Part shown: in pieces, positions 8,730-16,797 of the stretch
Position numbering within the stretch: the stretch's first letter is position 1
How the letters are laid out: every line of letters starts with the position of its first letter
Source of the DNA: Alphaproteobacteria bacterium MarineAlpha5_Bin12
GTDB lineage: Bacteria; Pseudomonadota; Alphaproteobacteria; HIMB59; GCA-002718135
Length of the DNA: 64,000 nt
Reading direction: 5' to 3'
NCBI GenBank assembly: GCA_002937855.1
Contig: PTKS01000002.1
Coordinates: 1-64,000 of the forward strand
Notes under the pieces: generated by a model
Databases searched by the model: none
Seen by the model: only the letters and a program-made list of their open reading frames with translations
What the model was told of the DNA's origin: nothing
Made by a program: the position numbers and the translations under genes

Positions 8730-10208
8730 TTAGATATTTGGAGATAATTTGGAATTATTATACCAAGGCTCAACCTTCTCAAAATTATAACCTGCCTGAA
8801 AAACCTCTATATCTTCATATGGTTTGCCAATAATTTGAATGCCTGTTGGAATATTGTTACTCGAAAGCCCTGATGGAACAGATAACACTGGTAAACGTGA
8901 TAAAATATTAAAAGGATAAGCCATTGTCCATGCTAAATCTGGAGAACTCATTTCTCTTCCATTTATAATTACTTTATCTTTTAGAATATCAATATCAGCT
9001 TTTACTGCAGGCAATGCGGTCGTAGGGCAAATTAAAACATCAAATTTATGCAATATTGGGCTCAATTCATCATACATTTTTCCAGCTACTTTATTGCATT
9101 CATAAAGAGACATTCCAAATTCTATACCTAAAGATTCATAAAAAATTTTCTTTTTAGAAAGAAGAGCTTTTAAGTTTATTTCTGCTGACTTCCCAAAATC
9201 TTTTGCATAGTCTGTTAGTTTATCTTCATAATTGGGAATAAGTTCAGCTATAAAATTTGCAAAAAGGTGAGAATAATAATTATAACAGGTGTTTTCTAAT
9301 TCTTTTTTATTCCAATTTATTTTTACTTCCTCAACTGTTGCTCCTAAATCTTTGAATTTTTCTATGGCTTTAAAAGTATTATTTTGTATTTCTTTGTCTA
9401 CTTCAAAATAACCCAAATCCATTGAGTAAGCAATTTTCCAATTTTTTATATTTTCAAATTTATTTGGGATTAATAACTTTGGCTTAATGCTTGTTATATC
9501 TTTCTTATGAGGTCCTGACATAACATTTTGCATTAAAGCGCAATCTTCAACAGTTCTAGCCATAGGTCCAACCACACAATATTGATCGTGATTAAAAGGT
9601 GCTGCTTGTGGATTGCGCCCATATGGTGGTTTAAATCCTACTAATCCGCATGCTGATGAGGGAATTCTTATAGAACCACCAATATCTGATCCTGTAGCAA
9701 GCGTTGTGCACCCAGAAGCTAAAGCGGCTCCAGAACCTCCAGAAGATCCTCCAGGTGTGTAATCCAAATTCCACGGATTTCTTGTTACCCCCCATATTTT
9801 TGAATGGGTAAAAGAAGTTGTAGAAAATTCTGGAGTAGTTGTTCTAGCATGAACAATTGCTCCTGAATCTAATATTCTTTCAACATCAACCATAGTTTGT
9901 TCTGCTATATGATCTTTTAAAATAAGTGAGCCGTTTGTATTTGGTTGTCCTTTTATATCTTCCTCATCTTTAATCGCCATAGGAATTCCCTCAAGAGGAA
10001 GAATATCAGATTCATTCTTAAAAAATTTTTCTTCAGATTTTTTCGCTTCATTCATAGCTTTATCAAAAAAAGTAAAATTAAATGCATTAGTTTTTTGATT
10101 TATTTTTTCTGATCTTTTTATAATAGCTTTCATTAATTCAACGGGTGAAAGCTTTTTTTCTTTAAATAATTTAAGCGCTTTCGTCGCAGATGTATAAAAA
10201 GTGTCCAT
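8730..10208 (-). CDS. Amidase signature (GatA/AtzF-like) family hydrolase
   Basis: The 492-residue enzyme has the amidase-signature catalytic set: Lys80 in GIPMAIKDEEDIKG, the cis-Ser in TPGGSSGGSGAALASG (residues 151-166) and the nucleophile Ser179 in GSDIGGSIRIP. It hydrolyses a C-N amide bond; the substrate is not recognisable. It is not GatA of the GatCAB complex, as gatC and gatB are absent nearby. In this catabolic island it could open a gamma-glutamyl or acyl amide intermediate, since no PuuD-type hydrolase is visible, but that is inference. It is divergent from the glutamine-synthetase-like gene at 10292 across 83 bp. Confidence 0.82.
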   Translation of the reverse strand: MDTFYTSATKALKLFKEKKLSPVELMKAIIKRSEKINQKTNAFNFTFFDKAMNEAKKSEEKFFKNESDILPLEGIPMAIKDEEDIKGQPNTNGSLILKDHIAEQTMVDVERILDSGAIVHARTTTPEFSTTSFTHSKIWGVTRNPWNLDYTPGGSSGGSGAALASGCTTLATGSDIGGSIRIPSSACGLVGFKPPYGRNPQAAPFNHDQYCVVGPMARTVEDCALMQNVMSGPHKKDITSIKPKLLIPNKFENIKNWKIAYSMDLGYFEVDKEIQNNTFKAIEKFKDLGATVEEVKINWNKKELENTCYNYYSHLFANFIAELIPNYEDKLTDYAKDFGKSAEINLKALLSKKKIFYESLGIEFGMSLYECNKVAGKMYDELSPILHKFDVLICPTTALPAVKADIDILKDKVIINGREMSSPDLAWTMAYPFNILSRLPVLSVPSGLSSNNIPTGIQIIGKPYEDIEVFQAGYNFEKVEPWYNNSKLSPNI

Positions 10209-10291
10209 ATTTTAATATATTTTTAATATCATATAATTTTTACATAAACACTTTTATTTCAATCATTTATTGTTTAAATTAAGACCTAGAT

Positions 10292-11668
10292 ATGTCAAAA
10301 TCAATTTTTAAAAAAGTCAAATTAGCGGAAAGCAAAGAGCTTAATAACTATTTAAAAGAACATCCTGAAACAAAATATTTGGATGCAATTATAAGTGATT
10401 TATCTGGTATTATTAGAGGAAAAAGAATGCCAATAAAAGATGCTGCAAAACTTTTTACTAATGGAATTCAATTTTGTTATTCCACTTTTTTGTTAGATGC
10501 TTCAGGTTATTGCCCTGATGTAAAGGGGAGGGGTTTTTCTGATGGTGATCCTGATGCAACTTATTATCCTATTGCAAACTCTTTACAACCTTTACCTTGG
10601 CATAAAGATCCGATTGCGCAAGTGCTAATTACAATTCAAGACGATCACAGATATAGCTCCTTGATGGACCCTCGAAATATTCTTGCAAAAATTATTGAAA
10701 AATTTGAAGATGAGAAATTATACCCCAAAGTCGCTTTTGAGCTAGAATTCTATTTATTTGATAAGCGTAAATCAATATATGAAAAACCTAAAGTAGCGAC
10801 CTCTCCAAGGTCACAGAGAAGGAGCGAGGGTACGCAAGTTTATGGAATGAAAGAATTAGATGATTATTACGATTTTTTAGAAGACGTAAATTTGTTTTGT
10901 CAAAAACAAAAAATTCCAGCAACGACCGCTTCCTCTGAATTTGCTCCAGGACAATATGAAATAAATTTAAAATATTCCGATGATCCTCTTAAGGCTGCAG
11001 ATCATTCAGCTCTTCTTCGAAGAGTTATTAAAGAAACTGCCGAACTTCATGGATATGAGGCTAGTTTTTTATCAAAGCCCTTTTTGGACCAATCCGGAAG
11101 TGGGATGCATGTACATATTAGTTTGTTTAATGAAAAAGGTGATAATGTTTATGCGAATAAATCAAAATATTTAAGTCATTCCATTGGCGGATTACAAAAA
11201 ACTATGTATGAAGCATTTGCAATCTTTGCGCCTAATATAAATGCTTATAGAAGATTTTTACCTAATCAATTTGTTCCTGTGAATAATAGCTGGGGTCCTA
11301 ACAATAGATCTGTAGCTCTAAGAATTCCTACTGGTGATTTAGCTAGTACAAGGATCGAACATCGTGTATCAGGTGCAGAAGCAAATCCTTATCTTGTCCT
11401 ATCTTCCATATTGACCGGTATTCATTATGGAATTAAGAAAAAATTAAATCCCGATAAACCTCGAACAGATAATGCTTGTGAAAACCCTGATAAAAATATG
11501 CCAAGAAATATTGAAGAATCTCTTAATCTATTAGCAAATTCAAAAATACTTCAAAAATATATTACTCAAGAATATATTGATCTTTATGTGGATCTAAAAA
11601 GAAAAGAATTAGAAACTTATCAAGATGAAATTTCGAATATTGAATACAAATGGTATCTCAATCTTTAA
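10292..11668 (+). CDS. puuA: Glutamine synthetase family protein, gamma-glutamylpolyamine synthetase-like (copy 1)
   Basis: This 458-residue protein has the glutamine-synthetase beta-grasp N-domain and catalytic domain. Visible motifs are the metal-binding FELEFYLF, EFAPGQYEINL, the ATP/ammonia-side GSGMHVHISLF and the glutamate-binding RIEHRVSGAEANPYL. Sequence and length resemble PuuA, which ligates glutamate to putrescine with ATP. True housekeeping GlnA is less likely because it lacks the adenylylation-type C-terminus and lies among agmatine/putrescine genes. Its 3' end overlaps aguB on the other strand by 11 nt. A second paralogue is at 19422-20786; the two differ enough to have different amine substrates. 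Confidence 0.8.
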   Translation: MSKSIFKKVKLAESKELNNYLKEHPETKYLDAIISDLSGIIRGKRMPIKDAAKLFTNGIQFCYSTFLLDASGYCPDVKGRGFSDGDPDATYYPIANSLQPLPWHKDPIAQVLITIQDDHRYSSLMDPRNILAKIIEKFEDEKLYPKVAFELEFYLFDKRKSIYEKPKVATSPRSQRRSEGTQVYGMKELDDYYDFLEDVNLFCQKQKIPATTASSEFAPGQYEINLKYSDDPLKAADHSALLRRVIKETAELHGYEASFLSKPFLDQSGSGMHVHISLFNEKGDNVYANKSKYLSHSIGGLQKTMYEAFAIFAPNINAYRRFLPNQFVPVNNSWGPNNRSVALRIPTGDLASTRIEHRVSGAEANPYLVLSSILTGIHYGIKKKLNPDKPRTDNACENPDKNMPRNIEESLNLLANSKILQKYITQEYIDLYVDLKRKELETYQDEISNIEYKWYLNL

Positions 11669-12527
11669 GATTACCATCTAATGAAAGTAGTTCTTGATAA
11701 AGATCAATTCTCCTGTCTCTAAAAAGTCCCCAATTTCTTCTAAACAAATGGTTTTCCTCTATATCTATCTCTGCAGTTATTATTTCTTCTTTATCTTTAC
11801 TTGCCTCTGCCAACATTGATCCACTTCTATCACAAATAAAAGAACTTCCATAAAATCCGTTTGACTGTCCTTGAACTGTCTCTGTTCCAATACGGTTTGA
11901 TGCAACTACTGGTAAAACGTTTGCCGCAGCATGTCCTTGCATAACTCTTTGCCAAGCTGAAGAGCTATCGTATTTGCTTCTGGGCTCATCTCCAATAGCA
12001 GTTGGATAAAGTAATATTTCCGCACCCTTCAAAGCCATAATCCTTGCTGCTTCTGGAAACCATTGATCCCAACATATACCAACACCTATTTTACCAAATT
12101 TAGTGCTCCATACTTTAAAACCTGTGTCTCCAGGATTAAAATAATATTTTTCTAAATATCCTGGTCCATCAGGTATGTGGGACTTTCTGTAGTTTCCTAA
12201 AATTTTACCATCTGCATCTATAATTGCTATAGCATTATAATAGGCATTATTTTCAACTTCAAAATAGCTAATAGGTAGAACAACGTTAAGTTTCTTTGCT
12301 AATTCTGCCATCTCAAATATTACAGGGTTATCTTTAAAGGGTTTTGCAAGACTAAAAATTTTTTCATCATACTCAATGCAAAAATAAGGAGTTTGAAACA
12401 ACTCTTGTATTAAAATTATATTAGCTCCTTTTTTTGCAGAATTCGAAATTAATTGTTTAGCTTTTTCAATGTTGTTTTCTATTTCCCAAGTGCATTTCAT
12501 TTGAGTAGCTGCAAGTGTAACTTTCAT
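11658..12527 (-). CDS. aguB: N-carbamoylputrescine amidase
   Basis: The 289-residue nitrilase-superfamily enzyme has the Glu-Lys-Cys triad at Glu42 (LIQELFQTPYF), Lys115 (YRKSHIPDGPGY) and Cys152 (GVGICWDQWFPEAAR). These surroundings are diagnostic for AguB, which releases ammonia and CO2 from N-carbamoylputrescine to give putrescine. It is the last gene of a six-gene operon and starts by a TAATG overlap with the DUF6356 gene. With agmatine deiminase two genes upstream it forms a complete agmatine-to-putrescine route. Confidence 0.93.
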   Translation of the reverse strand: MKVTLAATQMKCTWEIENNIEKAKQLISNSAKKGANIILIQELFQTPYFCIEYDEKIFSLAKPFKDNPVIFEMAELAKKLNVVLPISYFEVENNAYYNAIAIIDADGKILGNYRKSHIPDGPGYLEKYYFNPGDTGFKVWSTKFGKIGVGICWDQWFPEAARIMALKGAEILLYPTAIGDEPRSKYDSSSAWQRVMQGHAAANVLPVVASNRIGTETVQGQSNGFYGSSFICDRSGSMLAEASKDKEEIITAEIDIEENHLFRRNWGLFRDRRIDLYQELLSLDGNLKD

Positions 12528-12775
12528 TAATTTACCCTTTTTTTTGTTTTAAGATATTCATATAATTCTTTAATTTTTTTACTTGCACCAGTTTGAAAAT
12601 AAGCGGGTATTAAAGCGTGAATAGTAGCCATAGCGCTTGCTTTAAATAAACTAAAAGAAATATTTAAAGCAACACCCATATGTTCAAAATAACTTTCATT
12701 TGCATTTTTGCAATGTTCTTTGGATTTATTGATTATCCCATTTATTTGTTCTTTGGATTTATTTATTACTTTCAT
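12527..12775 (-). CDS. Small DUF6356-family protein
   Basis: The 82-residue protein contains ESYFEHMGVALNISFS followed by a hydrophobic stretch (LFKASAMATIHALIPAYF, about residues 43-60) and a charged tail. The HxxxA...HALxPxxF layout is that of DUF6356, a small alphaproteobacterial family of unknown function; I recall it from memory and did not search. A single membrane-associated helix is likely. Both ends are coupled by TAATG overlaps, to aguA upstream and aguB downstream, so it is certainly translated as part of this operon. A role in the agmatine pathway is suggested by place alone. Confidence 0.7.
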   Translation of the reverse strand: MKVINKSKEQINGIINKSKEHCKNANESYFEHMGVALNISFSLFKASAMATIHALIPAYFQTGASKKIKELYEYLKTKKRVN

Positions 12776-13818
12776 TATGATTTACTTAAAGGTTGCTGTT
12801 GCGTAATGCAATGTACATTTCCCCCTCCCATTGAAATATCTATCCCATTAATAGCAATAATCTCTCTCTGAGGAAAGGTCGTTTCTATAATTTTTTTTGC
12901 ATTAAAATCAGCTTTTTCATCCATAAAATTAGGCATTACTATACCATTGTTTGCTATGTAAAAGTTTATGTATGAAGAGGGCTCATCTTCATCTGGTATT
13001 AATCTTTTATAGGACATTTCTAATTCTATAATTTTTAATCTTTCTCCATTACAATCTTCCGAGGTTTTTAAAATTTCTAAGTTTTCATTAATTTTATCAT
13101 AAAAAGTATCTTTTTTATCTGAACAACTTAATGCTAATACTGTTCCAGGTTTCACAAAGCAGGCAACATTATCAACATGTCCGTCTGTGCCTTCATCTGT
13201 CCCATGTTTAAGCCAAATAATTTTTTTTACCCCAAGATAATCTTTGAGATTTTTTTCAATTTCATCTTTTGTTAGATTTGAATTTCTATTTTTATTTAAC
13301 AAACATTGTTCTGTAGTTATTAATGTGCCTTTGCCATCTACATGTATTGAACCACCTTCAAGAATCATATTATTTTTAAAGTAAGTGGCAGATGCAGACT
13401 CTATCATGAATTGTGGAATTTGATTATCAGAGTCATAGGGTTTAAATTTACCCCATCCATTAAATTCCCAATCAACACCACCTAATTTATTTTCATGATT
13501 AAGTAAAAATATAGCCCCACTATCTCTTGCCCAACAATCATCAATTTTAAGTTCTATTATTTCAATTTTTGCATCTAGTAGATTTTTTGCGCTTATCATA
13601 TCATCAGGATGCACTATCATTTTAACTTTCTCAAATTTTGCAATAGATTTTGCAACATTCGCCCAAGCTAACCTCCCTTTTTCAAAATCAAAATGAGACC
13701 ATGAAGGAACATCTGCATAACCGGTATGTCCAATATTTTTATGTGGCCATTGCATCCAGCAACATTCATGCGGTTCCCATTCTGCAGGCATATAGAAATT
13801 TTTTTCAATAGGTTTCAT
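12775..13818 (-). CDS. aguA: Agmatine deiminase
   Basis: This 347-residue guanidino-modifying enzyme has the catalytic residues of the family: Asp99 in CWARDSGAIF, Glu154 in ILEGGSIHVDG, His214 in GTDGHVDNVACF and the nucleophile Cys337 in GGGNVHCITQQQP. It converts agmatine to N-carbamoylputrescine and ammonia. Glu-Trp-Glu-Pro-His at residues 13-17 is also typical. It starts 1 bp downstream of the stop of the 41-aa mini-gene. A diverged paralogue is the first gene of the same operon. Confidence 0.92.
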   Translation of the reverse strand: MKPIEKNFYMPAEWEPHECCWMQWPHKNIGHTGYADVPSWSHFDFEKGRLAWANVAKSIAKFEKVKMIVHPDDMISAKNLLDAKIEIIELKIDDCWARDSGAIFLLNHENKLGGVDWEFNGWGKFKPYDSDNQIPQFMIESASATYFKNNMILEGGSIHVDGKGTLITTEQCLLNKNRNSNLTKDEIEKNLKDYLGVKKIIWLKHGTDEGTDGHVDNVACFVKPGTVLALSCSDKKDTFYDKINENLEILKTSEDCNGERLKIIELEMSYKRLIPDEDEPSSYINFYIANNGIVMPNFMDEKADFNAKKIIETTFPQREIIAINGIDISMGGGNVHCITQQQPLSKS

Positions 13819-13819
13819 T

Positions 13820-13945
13820 TTAATTTTCTAATCCACATTTTGCACATTTTCTGAAAGAAAAATCACCTTTTTTACCTTTTTCATAATTTGATTCACACGC
13901 GAATATAAAAATAGCAATTAATAAATAAGCTAAATATTTTTTCAT
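13820..13945 (-). CDS. 41-residue secreted or lipoprotein-like CxxC mini-protein
   Basis: ATG at 13945 opens a 41-codon frame ending with TAA at 13820. The product begins MKKYLAYLLIAIFIFACES, a charged N-terminus plus hydrophobic core followed by Cys, reading like a lipoprotein signal, although Phe at -2 is unusual in a lipobox. It ends FSFRKCAKCGLEN with one CxxC pair. Its ATG overlaps the exporter stop as ATGA (13942-13945) and its own stop is 1 bp before the aguA ATG, so the frame fits the coupled operon exactly. I do not recognise a family. Metal or thiol binding by the CxxC is a guess. It is too short for ordinary gene-length cutoffs. Confidence 0.65.
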   Translation of the reverse strand: MKKYLAYLLIAIFIFACESNYEKGKKGDFSFRKCAKCGLEN

Positions 13946-15717
13946 TTAATATTTTTAATATTTTTTTCCTGTTGTTTCCACATACTAGCATATAAACCAT
14001 TAAGAGATAACAATTGATTATGATTTCCTCTCTCAACTATTTCGCCTTTATCAAGAACAACTATCATGTTTGCATTAACCACAGTTGAAAGTCTATGTGC
14101 AATTACTATTGTTGTTATACCTTTTGACAAATCCTCGAGATTTTTTTGAATTTCTTTTTCAGTTTTAGTGTCTAGAGATGACGTCGCTTCATCAAAAAAG
14201 AAAATTTTAGGTTTTTTTAATAATGCTCTTGCAATTGCAACTCTTTGTTTTTCTCCACCAGATAATTTTAAACCTCTTTCACCCACTATAGTTTTATAAC
14301 CTTCAGGAAGACTTTTAATAAAATTATGCAGTTGAGCCATTTTTGCTACTTCATATACCTCTTCTTCATTAGTTTTTGGATCGCCGTAGGCAATATTATA
14401 ATAAATTGTATCATTAAATAGAACAGTATCTTGAGGAACAACTGCTATTTGTTTTCTAAGAGATTTTTGAGTAACTTGTTTGATATTTTGTTTATCAATA
14501 TATATGGAACCCGAGTCAAGATTATAAAATCTAAAAAAAATTTTGCTAATTGTTGATTTGCCTGCTCCTGTTGGCCCTACTATTGCTAATGTTTGATTAG
14601 GTAAGATTTCGAATGATATATTCTTGATGATACTTCTTTTTTGATCATAGTTAAATGATACATTTTCAAATTTTATGGATGCATTTGTAATAACTAAATC
14701 TTTAGAATCTGAAAAATCATTAATTTCATTTTTTTCATTCAATAATTGAAACATATTCTCCATATCAACTAATGATTGTTTAATTTGCCAATATACAAAT
14801 CCTATAAAATTTAATGGAATAGTAAGTTGGATTAAATAAGTATTTACTATTATAAAATCTCCAATACTCATTATCCCTGATTTTATTTGAAATACTGCCA
14901 ATATCATCATTCCTATGATGCCTATAGAAATAATAAGAGCTTGTCCCACATTTAAAAAATTAAGACTCATTGCATTTTTAATTGCAAAGGTTTCATATTT
15001 TTCTAGAGTTTTGTCATAACCAACAGACTCATAATTTTCATTATTAAAATATTTTACAGTTTCATAATTTAATATGCTATCTATTGATTTTTGACCTCTA
15101 AGGTTATCAGCTTCATTCATTTTTTTTCTAATTTTAACTCTCCACTCGGTCATAGCGAATGTAAAAAAAATATAAATTGAAATTAAAAAAAATGTAATTA
15201 TTGAATAATACCAACTAAAGAGATTGATTAATATTATACAAACTAATAGAATTTCTAAAAAAGTTGGAAAAACACTAAATAACAGAAATCTTATTGAAAA
15301 TTCTATCCCACTAATTCCACGGTCTATAATCCTACTTAATGCTCCCGTTTGTCTATTAAGATGAAATTTTAATGAAAGATTATGTAAATGATCAAAAACT
15401 CTTAATGCAACTCTTCTAATGGCATTCTGTCCAATTTTAACAAATAAGGCATCTTTCAATTCATTAAAGCCAACATTCAGAAATCTAGATATTCCGTAAG
15501 CAGCTATTAGAGTAATCGGAATAATTAATAAAATTGTTTTTTGATTAAGGTCATTTAATGAATCAACTGTTTTACCTAAAAAAATTGGGACCAAAACATT
15601 TGACCCTTTGGCTAAAAATAAAAAACTAATAGCTAAAATTATCCTGATTTTAAAATTTAAATTTTTTTTAGGCCAAAGATATGGCAACAAATATAATAAA
15701 GGTTTAAAACTATTCAT
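13942..15717 (-). CDS. atm1: Atm1/ABCB7-type ABC exporter (fused permease-ATPase)
   Basis: The 591-residue half-transporter has an N-terminal six-helix exporter domain and a C-terminal ATPase: Walker A GPTGAGKST (about residues 381-389), signature LSGGEKQRVAIARALL, Walker B KIFFFDEATSSLD and H-loop IAHRLSTV. The stretches NRQTGALSRIIDRG and LNYETVKYFNNENYE are hallmarks of the Atm1/HMT1 family, which exports glutathione-linked sulfur or metal species. ATG 15717 is preferred over a TTG at 15777 that would overlap the upstream gene by 68 bp. Placement between two agmatine-deiminase paralogues is unusual. It may be the genome's only Atm1 or an exporter recruited to this pathway. Confidence 0.85.
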   Translation of the reverse strand: MNSFKPLLYLLPYLWPKKNLNFKIRIILAISFLFLAKGSNVLVPIFLGKTVDSLNDLNQKTILLIIPITLIAAYGISRFLNVGFNELKDALFVKIGQNAIRRVALRVFDHLHNLSLKFHLNRQTGALSRIIDRGISGIEFSIRFLLFSVFPTFLEILLVCIILINLFSWYYSIITFFLISIYIFFTFAMTEWRVKIRKKMNEADNLRGQKSIDSILNYETVKYFNNENYESVGYDKTLEKYETFAIKNAMSLNFLNVGQALIISIGIIGMMILAVFQIKSGIMSIGDFIIVNTYLIQLTIPLNFIGFVYWQIKQSLVDMENMFQLLNEKNEINDFSDSKDLVITNASIKFENVSFNYDQKRSIIKNISFEILPNQTLAIVGPTGAGKSTISKIFFRFYNLDSGSIYIDKQNIKQVTQKSLRKQIAVVPQDTVLFNDTIYYNIAYGDPKTNEEEVYEVAKMAQLHNFIKSLPEGYKTIVGERGLKLSGGEKQRVAIARALLKKPKIFFFDEATSSLDTKTEKEIQKNLEDLSKGITTIVIAHRLSTVVNANMIVVLDKGEIVERGNHNQLLSLNGLYASMWKQQEKNIKNIK

Positions 15718-16741
15718 TAATTGAAATATTATCTCCAATTGGAAGTTGTTGCGTAACACATCCTGGTCCGCCACCACCTATAGCTTGAAAAAATGAATCA
15801 ACTGGCTCTATGGTCCTTTTAGGATAAATTTTTTCAATTATTTTGTAAGCTAAATCATCTGTTTTTGGATCAACTTTAGGAACTAATATAGCATTATTTA
15901 CTATATAATAATTAGTGTATGGTGATACCAAGCAATCTCCTTTATATTTTTTTGTGAAATAGGGGAGGTATGGCATTTCTATAATATCAAGCTTTCTTTT
16001 TTTAGCATCATTTTCTTTATATAAAATTTCCATATTTTTTTTTAAAATTTCATAATTTGGATTTTGTCTATCATGAACTCCTTGTACGATTACTTTTCCT
16101 GGAGCTACGTATTCAACAACACAATCCACATGGCCATCTGTTCCAACATCTTCTACCAAACCTTTTTTTAACCATATAACTTTTTTAATACCAAGAGTTA
16201 ATTCAAGTTCTCGCTCTATTGACTCTCTGCTAAAATTTCCATTTCGATTTTTATTCATTAACATCTGTTCAGTGGTAATTGCAGTACCATCCCCATCAAA
16301 ACTCACACCACCTCCCTCTAGAATCAGTTTTGATTTAATACATTCAATATTTAATTTTTTTGCAATTAATAAAGGGATTTTTCTTACTTTATTGTAGGGA
16401 TAAAATTTATCTCCCCAACCATTAAATTCATAATGTATTGCTGTCACTTCATTATCTAAATTTCTAACAAATATAGGGCCATTATCTCTAATCCATGACA
16501 TATCATTTGGCATCTCCCAAATAATTGAAAATTCTTCGCATTTTTTTCTTACATCATCAATATCTGATGGATCAGCAATAATAATAACTTTTTCATATTT
16601 AGAAACAGTTTTTGCAAAATCTAACATTTCTTTTCTAAACAAATCAATCTCAGTATCCCCAATACAAGGCCATGATATAAAAGTGCAATAATGCTCTTCA
16701 AATCTTGCAGGCACTTTATAAGCTGTTTTATTATTTTTCAT
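15710..16741 (-). CDS. Agmatine deiminase paralogue (peptidylarginine-deiminase family)
   Basis: From ATG 16741 the protein has 343 residues. It keeps the catalytic set Asp86 (WIRDNGPIFV), Glu142 (LILEGGGVSFDG), His204 (GTDGHVDCVVEY) and Cys328 (GGGGPGCVTQQLP), so it should be an active deiminase. It differs widely from AguA at 12775 outside the motifs, for example EEHYCTFISWP in place of EPHECCWMQWPH, suggesting another guanidino substrate. A TTG at 16753 would add four residues. It is the first gene of the six-gene leftward operon and overlaps the exporter start by 8 bp. It is divergent from the Rieske gene. Confidence 0.82.
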   Translation of the reverse strand: MKNNKTAYKVPARFEEHYCTFISWPCIGDTEIDLFRKEMLDFAKTVSKYEKVIIIADPSDIDDVRKKCEEFSIIWEMPNDMSWIRDNGPIFVRNLDNEVTAIHYEFNGWGDKFYPYNKVRKIPLLIAKKLNIECIKSKLILEGGGVSFDGDGTAITTEQMLMNKNRNGNFSRESIERELELTLGIKKVIWLKKGLVEDVGTDGHVDCVVEYVAPGKVIVQGVHDRQNPNYEILKKNMEILYKENDAKKRKLDIIEMPYLPYFTKKYKGDCLVSPYTNYYIVNNAILVPKVDPKTDDLAYKIIEKIYPKRTIEPVDSFFQAIGGGGPGCVTQQLPIGDNISINE

Positions 16742-16758
16742 AATGTCTATCAAATTTC

Positions 16759-16776
16759 ATTGAACGCTCATTCAAT
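16759..16776. promoter_or_regulatory. Candidate TetR-type operator overlapping the Rieske promoter
   Basis: ATTGAACGCTCATTCAAT is an 18-bp imperfect palindrome with 7 of 8 arm positions paired around a central CT. It covers the -35 hexamer and upstream half of the spacer of the Rieske gene promoter and lies in front of the divergent deiminase operon. It shares TTGAAC-N3-CATTCAA with the site at 3996-4011 beside the BetI-like regulator gene, so one repressor may control both places. Confidence 0.6.
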
Positions 16777-16788
16777 TAATAGTATAAT
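16760..16788 (+). promoter_or_regulatory. Sigma-70 promoter of the Rieske oxygenase gene, probably leaderless
   Basis: A -35 TTGAAC (16760-16765), a 17-bp spacer and a perfect -10 TATAAT (16783-16788) precede ATG 16798 by only 9 bp. Initiation 6-8 bp after the -10 would begin at or within a few bases of the ATG, giving a leaderless or almost leaderless mRNA. No Shine-Dalgarno is present. Confidence 0.7.
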
Positions 16789-16797
16789 TTGTAACAA

